Shown in pieces: positions 32,152 through 38,185 of a stretch of 38,185 nt of DNA. Below the pieces are notes generated by a model that saw nothing but the letters and a program-made list of their open reading frames with translations, was not told the origin of the DNA and made no database searches. Where the stretch lies: contig CAIUDG010000113.1 of assembly GCA_903897925.1 (NCBI GenBank), forward strand, positions 1 through 38,185. Direction: 5' to 3'. The stretch's first letter is position 1. Each line of letters begins with the position of its first letter. The stretch comes from an uncultured beta proteobacterium. GTDB lineage: Bacteria > Pseudomonadota > Gammaproteobacteria > Burkholderiales > Burkholderiaceae_C. Position numbers and translations under genes: made by a program.

Positions 32152-33963
32152 ATGAAAACTCCCCGTACTGCAACTTCGGCGCAAGCGGACGCCGGTGTGG
32201 TCCTCGGTACCGCTGACGAGATGCGTGAGCGCATCCGGCGCAAGTCCAAGCTCAAGGGGCGGCAGGCCGATGCCGCCTCGCTTGACGAGGTGCGCGCCCT
32301 GCTCGGGCCGGAGCCGCAGCGCCGCGACTTGCTGATTGAATACCTGCATCGGCTCAATGACGCCTACCGGGGCTTGCATGAGCGCCACCTGGTGGCATTG
32401 GCGCAGGAAATGCGTATTTCCATGGCCGAAGTGTTCGAGGTGGCGACCTTTTATCACCACTTCGAAGTCTTGCCGCCAGACGCTGACGTGCCAGGTCTGA
32501 CGGTGCGGGTGTGTGATGGACTGAGTTGCAGCCTGGCCGGTGCCGCTGATCTGCTGGAGCGCCTGCCAACGCTGCTGGGCAGTGCCGGCGTGCGGGTGGT
32601 CTCTGCGCCCTGTGTCGGGCGCTGTGAGCAGGCGCCGGTGGCGGTGGTGCACCAGAACCCGGTTCTGCAGGCCACGCCGAACGCTGTGCTGGCCAGTGTC
32701 ACCGCGCTGCAGACCCAGCATCCTCAGGCCGATGGCAACGCCCCGAGCGACGCCGCCGCCTGGGCCGGGCACAGCGTGTCGCCGCTGCCGCAGGCGCAGC
32801 AGGTGGCGCCTGCGTATGCCGGTTACGCCGCCTACCGGGCCAGCGGTGGTTACGCGCTGGCTGCTGCGCTGGCGCGCGGTCAGCGCAGTGTGGAAGACGT
32901 GATTCAGGCGATGGAGGCGTCCGGCCTGCGCGGTTTGGGCGGTGCTGGATTTCCGGCCGGGCGCAAGTGGCGCATCGTGCGGGAGCAAGCTGCGCCGCGC
33001 CTGATGGCGGTGAATATCGACGAAGGTGAACCCGGTACCTTCAAGGACCGCACCTATCTGGAGCGCGATCCGCACCGCTTTCTGGAAGGCCTGCTGGTGG
33101 CGGCACAGGCGGTGGGCATAGACCGCTGTTACATCTATTTGCGCGACGAATACCACGGCTGCCGGGCCATTTTGCAGGCCGAACTGGCCAAGCTGCGGGC
33201 CGATCCGCCATGCCCGCTGCCGCAGATCGAGCTGCGCCGCGGTGCCGGCGCTTATATCTGTGGCGAAGAGTCGGCCATGATTGAAAGCATTGAAGGCAAG
33301 CGCGGCGAGCCGCGCATGCGGCCGCCCTACATTGCCCAGCTGGGCCTGTTTGGCCGGCCCACGCTGGAGCACAATTTCGAGACCCTGTACTGGGTGCGCG
33401 ACATCGTCGAAAAAGGCGCGGCCTGGTTCAGCAGTTTTGGCCGCAACGGCCGCAAAGGGTTGCGCTCCTTCAGCGTCAGCGGGCGGGTGCGCCATCCCGG
33501 CGTCAAGCTGGCGCCGGCCGGTATTTCACTGAATGAACTGGTGGACGAATATTGCGGCGGCATGCCTGAGGGCCACCAGCTCTACGCCTATTTGCCGGGC
33601 GGCGCGTCGGGCGGCATTTTTCCGGCCAGTCTGGCGCATGTGCCGCTCGACTTTGACACCCTGCAGCCGTATGGCGGTTTCATCGGTTCGGCGGCCGTGA
33701 TCGTGCTGAGTCAGCACGACCGGGCGCGCGATGCGGCGCACAACATGGTGCGCTTTTTTGCCGACGAAAGCTGTGGCCAGTGCACCCCGTGCCGGGTCGG
33801 TACCAGCAAGGCCGCGCAGCTGATGGAAGCCGAGCACTGGGACTTGGCGACGCTGGAAGATCTGAGCGCCGTGATGGTTGACGCCTCGATTTGCGGCCTG
33901 GGTCAGGCAGCGCCCAATCCGGTGCGCTGTGTCGTTCAATATTTTCCGCACGAGGTGGTCTGA
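32152..33963 (+). CDS. fdsB: NAD-dependent formate dehydrogenase, fused gamma-beta (NuoE-NuoF-like) subunit
   Basis: A 603-residue fusion. The NuoE-like part (about 40-185) has [2Fe-2S] ligands Cys121, Cys126, Cys154 and Cys158. A Pro/Ala/Gln-rich linker (about 188-225) follows. The NuoF-like part has the FMN/NADH region GLGGAGFPAGRKW (261-273) and NIDEGEPGTFKDR (288-300), and a [4Fe-4S] site with Cys541, Cys544, Cys547 and Cys581 (CGQCTPCRVG). It passes electrons from the alpha subunit to NAD+. In Cupriavidus FdsG and FdsB are separate; a fused form is known in Methylorubrum Fdh1. The alpha gene starts one base after its stop. Confidence 0.92.
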   Translation: MKTPRTATSAQADAGVVLGTADEMRERIRRKSKLKGRQADAASLDEVRALLGPEPQRRDLLIEYLHRLNDAYRGLHERHLVALAQEMRISMAEVFEVATFYHHFEVLPPDADVPGLTVRVCDGLSCSLAGAADLLERLPTLLGSAGVRVVSAPCVGRCEQAPVAVVHQNPVLQATPNAVLASVTALQTQHPQADGNAPSDAAAWAGHSVSPLPQAQQVAPAYAGYAAYRASGGYALAAALARGQRSVEDVIQAMEASGLRGLGGAGFPAGRKWRIVREQAAPRLMAVNIDEGEPGTFKDRTYLERDPHRFLEGLLVAAQAVGIDRCYIYLRDEYHGCRAILQAELAKLRADPPCPLPQIELRRGAGAYICGEESAMIESIEGKRGEPRMRPPYIAQLGLFGRPTLEHNFETLYWVRDIVEKGAAWFSSFGRNGRKGLRSFSVSGRVRHPGVKLAPAGISLNELVDEYCGGMPEGHQLYAYLPGGASGGIFPASLAHVPLDFDTLQPYGGFIGSAAVIVLSQHDRARDAAHNMVRFFADESCGQCTPCRVGTSKAAQLMEAEHWDLATLEDLSAVMVDASICGLGQAAPNPVRCVVQYFPHEVV

Positions 33964-33964
33964 C

Positions 33965-36889
33965 ATGAATGCACCAGCCACGATTGCGTTCCAGCTGGAC
34001 CAGCGCACGGTCCAGGCGCTGGAGGGCGAAACCATTTTGCAGGCGGCGCAGCGCCATGGGGTGGACATCGCCCACCTTTGCTACAAGGAAGGTCTGCGTC
34101 CGGACGGCAATTGCCGCGCTTGTGTGGTGGAGATCAAAGGCGAGCGTACCTTGGCGCCGAGTTGCTGTCGCAACGCCACGGCGGGCATGGAAGTGCTGGT
34201 CAGCAGCGAGCGTGCCGTCAAGAGCCGAAAAATGGTGCTTGAAATGCTGCTCTCGGACATGCCCGATCAGGGCTTCAAATGGAATGCGCAGGACGCCACA
34301 CTGCAGCACGGCGAACTCAGCGACTGGGCGGCGCGCATGCAGGTGCAGGTGCGTCCGGCCTTGCAGGCTTTGCGCCGCGACAATGGCCCGGCGGCAAACC
34401 AGCCCGGCAGTTTGCACGACACCTCGCACCCGGCCATGGCGGTCAACCTGGATGCCTGCATCCAGTGCAATCGCTGCGTGCGTGCCTGCCGCGAGGAGCA
34501 GGTAAATGACGTGATCGGCTATGCGCACCGCGGTGCTGCGGCCAAGATTGTGTTTGATCTGGACGACCCGATGGGCGACAGCAGCTGTGTTGCCTGTGGT
34601 GAGTGTGTGCAGGCCTGTCCGACCGGGGCGCTGAGCGCCAAGACCCTGATGGGCGCGCGGGTGGTGGACAAGAAAGTCGATTCGGTGTGTCCGTTTTGTG
34701 GTGTCGGCTGTTTGCTGACCTACAACGTGAAAGACAACAAAATTGTCAGCGTCGACGGCCGCGATGGCCCGGCCAACCACAGCCGCCTCTGCGTCAAGGG
34801 GCGTTTTGGGTTTGATTACGTGGCCAGCCCGCAGCGTCTGACGGTGCCGCTGATCCGCAAGCCCGGCGTCTCCAAGGACCCGGCCATTTTGCAGCAGCTC
34901 AACCGCGACAGCGCCGACTGGTCTGCGGTGTTCCGTGAAGCCAGCTGGGATGAAGCGCTGGCGCTGGCGGCGGGCCAGCTCAAACGCCTGCGCGACAGCC
35001 ATGGTGTGAAGTCGCTGTCCGGCTTTGGTTCGGCCAAGGGCAGCAATGAAGAGGCCTATCTGTTCCAGAAACTGGTGCGCACCGGTTTTGGCAGCAACAA
35101 TGTCGACCACTGCACGCGCCTGTGCCATGCCAGCAGTGTGGCGGCTTTGCTGGAAGGCGTTGGTTCGGCGGCGGTCAGCAACCAGGTTAACGATGTGGCG
35201 CATTCGGATCTGATTTTCGTCATCGGTTCCAACCCGACCGCGAATCACCCGGTGGCGGCAAGCTGGATGAAAAATGCGGCGCAGCGCGGCGCGCGCATTG
35301 TGCTGGCCGATCCACGCATCACCGACCTCGGACGCCACGCCTGGCGCACCCTGCAGTTCAAGCCGGATACCGACGTGGCAATGCTGAATGCGCTGATCCA
35401 CACCGTCATCGAAGAGGGCCTGGTGGACCAGGATTTCATTGCCCGGCGGGCCGACAATTTCGAAGCGCTGCGGCAAAACGTCAAGGGCTACAGCCCGGAG
35501 GCGATGGAGCCCATCTGCGGCATTCCGGCACAGACCCTGCGCGAGGTGGCGCGGGCCTTTGCCAAGGCCAAGGGCGCCATGATTCTGTGGGGCATGGGCG
35601 TGAGCCAGCATGTGCATGGCACCGACAACGCGCGCTGCCTGATTGCCCTGGTGACGGTAACCGGGCAGATTGGCAAGCCCGGCTCCGGCCTGCACCCGCT
35701 GCGCGGCCAGAACAATGTGCAAGGGGCCTCGGACGCCGGTCTGATTCCGATGATGTATCCCAATTACCAGCGCGTCAGCGACGCTGCGGCGCACCGCTGG
35801 TTCGAGCATTTCTGGAGCGCGCGCCTGGACGACAAGCCAGGCTACACGGTGGTGGAAGTGATGCACAAGGCGCTGGCCGACGACAGCGACCCGCACAAGG
35901 TGCGCGGCATGTACATCATGGGGGAGAACCCGGCCATGAGCGACCCGGACCTGAACCACGCACGCCACGCTCTGGCGAGTTTGGAACACCTGGTGGTGCA
36001 GGACATTTTCATGACCGAAACCGCCTGGCTGGCCGATGTGGTGCTGCCGGCCACTGCCTGGCCGGAAAAGACCGGCACGGTCAGCAACACCGACCGCATG
36101 GTGCAGCTCGGCAAACAGGCCCTGACGCCGCCTGGCGCTGCCCGCGCCGACCTCTGGATCATTCAGCAAATGGCCGAGCGCATCGGTGCGCCGGCCGGTG
36201 TGCAAAGTGCGGCGGCAGCGACAGCGCCGGTGCGCAGTCTGGCCTATGGCTACGCCGGTGCCGAATTTGGCGTGGCCGAGGTCTATGAGGAAATGCGCCA
36301 GGCCATGCATGGTGCGATTGCCGGCATCACTTGGGAGCGCTTGCAGCGCGAGTCCAGCGTGACCTATCCCTGTCTGGACGCTGCCGACCCGGGTGCGCCT
36401 ACCGTGTTCATCGATCGCTTTGACACACCCAATGGCCGGGTCCATCTGGTGCCGGCCGACATCATTCCGGCCAACGAGCGGCCCGACGCCGATTTCCCGT
36501 TTGTGCTGATCACCGGGCGCCAGCTGGAGCATTGGCACACCGGCAGCATGACGCGCCGTGCCGTGGTACTGGACGCGCTGGAGCCGATGGCCACGGCCTC
36601 GCTCTGTGGCGCCGACCTGCAGGCGCTGGGCCTGCAGCCGGGCGACGTGGTGACGGTGCAGTCGCGCCGTGGCCAGGTGGCGATCCATGTGCGCCAGGAC
36701 GATGGCACGCCGCGCGGTGCCGTGTTCATTCCGTTTGCCTACTACGAGGCGGCGGCCAATCTGATGACCAACGCGGCGCTGGACCCGTTTGGCAAGATTC
36801 CCGAGTTCAAATACTGTGCTGTGGCGATTCGCCGGGGCGGCACGGCGCTGCCTGCGGGCGGTTACGGCACTGCGGCGCTGGCCGCCTGA
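33965..36889 (+). CDS. fdsA: Formate dehydrogenase alpha subunit (Mo/W-bis-MGD)
   Basis: A 974-residue catalytic subunit oxidising formate to CO2. The N-terminal NuoG-like region has [2Fe-2S] ligands Cys39, Cys50, Cys53 and Cys67 or Cys68, and two ferredoxin sets, Cys165/168/171/175 and Cys208/211/214/218. The molybdopterin domain begins with a [4Fe-4S] site (CPFCGVGC, Cys242/245/249, and Cys276). The metal ligand is Cys387 followed by His388 in TRLCHASS, so this is a Cys, not selenocysteine, enzyme. The C-terminal MGD-binding domain follows from about 860 (LITGRQLEHWHTGSMTRR). Mo versus W cannot be told. Start: ATG at 33965, just after the beta-subunit stop. Confidence 0.95.
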   Translation: MNAPATIAFQLDQRTVQALEGETILQAAQRHGVDIAHLCYKEGLRPDGNCRACVVEIKGERTLAPSCCRNATAGMEVLVSSERAVKSRKMVLEMLLSDMPDQGFKWNAQDATLQHGELSDWAARMQVQVRPALQALRRDNGPAANQPGSLHDTSHPAMAVNLDACIQCNRCVRACREEQVNDVIGYAHRGAAAKIVFDLDDPMGDSSCVACGECVQACPTGALSAKTLMGARVVDKKVDSVCPFCGVGCLLTYNVKDNKIVSVDGRDGPANHSRLCVKGRFGFDYVASPQRLTVPLIRKPGVSKDPAILQQLNRDSADWSAVFREASWDEALALAAGQLKRLRDSHGVKSLSGFGSAKGSNEEAYLFQKLVRTGFGSNNVDHCTRLCHASSVAALLEGVGSAAVSNQVNDVAHSDLIFVIGSNPTANHPVAASWMKNAAQRGARIVLADPRITDLGRHAWRTLQFKPDTDVAMLNALIHTVIEEGLVDQDFIARRADNFEALRQNVKGYSPEAMEPICGIPAQTLREVARAFAKAKGAMILWGMGVSQHVHGTDNARCLIALVTVTGQIGKPGSGLHPLRGQNNVQGASDAGLIPMMYPNYQRVSDAAAHRWFEHFWSARLDDKPGYTVVEVMHKALADDSDPHKVRGMYIMGENPAMSDPDLNHARHALASLEHLVVQDIFMTETAWLADVVLPATAWPEKTGTVSNTDRMVQLGKQALTPPGAARADLWIIQQMAERIGAPAGVQSAAAATAPVRSLAYGYAGAEFGVAEVYEEMRQAMHGAIAGITWERLQRESSVTYPCLDAADPGAPTVFIDRFDTPNGRVHLVPADIIPANERPDADFPFVLITGRQLEHWHTGSMTRRAVVLDALEPMATASLCGADLQALGLQPGDVVTVQSRRGQVAIHVRQDDGTPRGAVFIPFAYYEAAANLMTNAALDPFGKIPEFKYCAVAIRRGGTALPAGGYGTAALAA

Positions 36890-36908
36890 AGGTTGGGGTG
36901 CGCGGCGT

Positions 36909-37754
36909 ATGACACATACCATCCCCCATCTCACGGCGGCGAGTGCGGCGCTGACCCATCCGGTGCAGGTGCTGAACGAATGGGGCGAGTGGCAGGACTT
37001 GCGCATTCCTTCTGAGCGCGCCCTGACGGTGTATGTGGACAAGCAGGAGCTGATTACCCTGATGACCCTGGGCGCCCATCCGGAATGGCTGGTGTTGGGC
37101 TACTTGCGCAACCAGCGTCTGATTGAATCGGCAGCCGACGTGCTGTCGATCACGGTGGACTGGGAGGTCGGCGCGGCGGCGGTGAAAACGCGCAGCGGCA
37201 TCGCCACCCTGGCGCAAAAGACTGCGCGCCGCGTGGTCACCACGGGCTGCGGCCAGGGCAGTGTATTTGGCGACCTGATGGCCGGGCTGGAGCAGATCGT
37301 GTTGCCCGACACCCGCATCACACAGGCCGAACTCTATGCCATTGTGAACACCATCCGACTGCAGGACAGCGTTTACAAGGCGGCAGGCTCGGTGCATGGC
37401 TGTGCCCTGTTCGCGCAGGACCGGCAGTTGCTGTTTGTCGAGGACGTGGGCCGCCACAATGCGATTGACACCATCGCCGGCTGGCTGGCACTGCAAGAAA
37501 CCGCGCCGCAGAACTGCATTTTTTACACCACCGGGCGCCTGACCAGCGAGATGGTGATCAAGTCGGCGCAGATGGGCGTGGCGGTGCTGATTTCGCGCAG
37601 TGGCATGACGCAAATGGGGCATGCCGTGGCGCGCCAGCTGGGCTTGTGCGCAATTGGCCGTGCCACGCACAAGCGCTTTCTGTGCTTCAGTGGCGCTTCG
37701 CGCCTGCAATTGCAGCCTGAATTGGCCGGTGTACGCCTGTCGGCCCTGGCGTGA
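36909..37754 (+). CDS. fdhD: FdhD, sulfurtransferase for formate dehydrogenase
   Basis: A 281-residue FdhD-family protein that transfers sulfur from IscS to the molybdenum cofactor, making formate dehydrogenase active. Family motifs are TLGAHPEWLVLGYLRNQ, GSVHGCALF, FVEDVGRHNAIDTIAGW and FYTTGRLTSEMV. The sulfur loop reads TTGCGQGS with Cys114 and Gly117, so the second Cys of the CxxC known from E. coli is replaced. It starts 19 bases after the alpha subunit stop, in the same presumed operon. The ATG of MTHTIPHL was chosen because 40 upstream codons lie inside the alpha gene. Confidence 0.94.
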   Translation: MTHTIPHLTAASAALTHPVQVLNEWGEWQDLRIPSERALTVYVDKQELITLMTLGAHPEWLVLGYLRNQRLIESAADVLSITVDWEVGAAAVKTRSGIATLAQKTARRVVTTGCGQGSVFGDLMAGLEQIVLPDTRITQAELYAIVNTIRLQDSVYKAAGSVHGCALFAQDRQLLFVEDVGRHNAIDTIAGWLALQETAPQNCIFYTTGRLTSEMVIKSAQMGVAVLISRSGMTQMGHAVARQLGLCAIGRATHKRFLCFSGASRLQLQPELAGVRLSALA

Positions 37755-37805
37755 GGGCGGCGCGCGCGGCAACGGGGTGCTGCCTTCTGCGGTAAGGTAG
37801 CGCCC

Positions 37806-38185
37806 ATGAAGCAATCTTTTTGGCGCCTGGGCTGGCGCACCTTGTGGCGTGACGTGCGTGGCGGCGAGTTGCGCTTGCTGATGCTGGCGGTGACGCTGGC
37901 GGTGGCGGCGGTAACCGCCGTCGGGTTTTTTGCCGACCGCCTGCAGTCTGGTTTGCAGCGCGATGCGCGCCAGCTGCTCGGTGGCGATGCGGTGGTCGCC
38001 AGTGACAACCCGACGCCGCCGGCGATTCTGCAAAAAGCCGCCGAGCTGGGTTTGGCGCAGGTCGGAACCCTGGCTTTTCCGACCATGGCGCGGGCCACCG
38101 AGGCGCGCGGCGGGGCGTCCCGGTTGGTGGCCCTGAAAGCGGTGCAGCCGGGCTATCCCTTGCGCGGTACGCTGCTGCTGGAAGG
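37806..38185 (+). CDS. FtsX-like ABC transporter permease, N-terminal part (cut by window end)
   Basis: An open frame of 126 codons running off the window. It reads MKQSFWRLGWRTLWRDVRGG, then a transmembrane helix (about 23-42; LRLLMLAVTLAVAAVTAVGF), then a periplasmic domain start with RLQSGLQRDARQLLGGDAVV. This matches the large FtsX-like permeases (YbbP type) that work with a YbbA-like ATPase in lipoprotein- or lipid-related export. AAGG lies eight bases before the ATG. It begins 51 bases after fdhD and is probably a separate function. Confidence 0.85.
   Translation, partial: MKQSFWRLGWRTLWRDVRGGELRLLMLAVTLAVAAVTAVGFFADRLQSGLQRDARQLLGGDAVVASDNPTPPAILQKAAELGLAQVGTLAFPTMARATEARGGASRLVALKAVQPGYPLRGTLLLE

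Noticed and set aside
33680..37042. 1120-codon open frame antisense to the formate dehydrogenase genes
   Set aside because: It spans parts of three well-supported genes, and its composition (Arg, His, Gln, Ala) is typical of a shadow frame in GC-rich DNA.

Overview
The window is GC-rich, densely coded bacterial chromosome. Gene content and order point to a betaproteobacterium of the order Burkholderiales, possibly an Oxalobacteraceae-like lineage. Supporting evidence is the gpmA / rhodanese-grxC-secB-gpsA block, the DUF3460-scpA-panB-panC string, a tandem pair of cyanophycin synthetases with their ABC transporter/DUF1854 partners, and an oxalate/formate-type carrier beside an NAD-linked formate dehydrogenase. 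The family assignment is inference. No tRNA, rRNA, IS element, prophage or CRISPR array was seen, and no gene-free stretch exceeds 300 bases.

Layout. (1) 1-4859, plus strand: paaB-C-D-E-Z of aerobic hybrid phenylacetate degradation, i.e. most of the epoxidase, its reductase and the ring-opening enzyme. (2) 5010-9771, minus strand: gpmA, a CtpA protease and MoeB, then a diguanylate cyclase translationally coupled to a MinD/ParA-type ATPase. (3) 9885-12187, plus strand: membrane-anchored rhodanese, glutaredoxin GrxC, the SecB chaperone and GpsA; a terminator-like hairpin sits in the secB leader. (4) 12255-19970: a cyanophycin locus. CphA' and CphA run on the minus strand; a cyanophycin-associated ABC exporter-type protein and a DUF1854 protein run divergently from a shared 171-base intergenic region. 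(5) 19976-28036, minus strand: a patatin-like protein, metG, a SulP anion transporter, DUF3460, scpA, panB and panC, nearly all separated by short gaps. (6) 28177-29268: ApbC/Mrp iron-sulfur carrier. (7) 29387-37754, plus strand: a formate module with LysR regulator, OFA-family carrier, fused gamma-beta FDH subunit, molybdopterin alpha subunit and the sulfurtransferase FdhD. (8) From 37806: the start of an FtsX-like ABC permease cut by the window end.

How the parts work together. The paa genes turn phenylacetyl-CoA into ring-opened intermediates for beta-oxidation. The cyanophycin locus stores nitrogen and carbon as an Asp-Arg polymer. The two synthetases look complementary: CphA has an intact C-terminal ATP ligase but has lost the N-terminal HxxEH metallo-hydrolase motif. 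CphA' keeps that motif, but its C-terminal ligase is degenerate and truncated. The formate module would import or exchange formate (or oxalate) and oxidise formate to CO2 with production of NADH; FdhD provides the sulfur needed to activate the metal cofactor.
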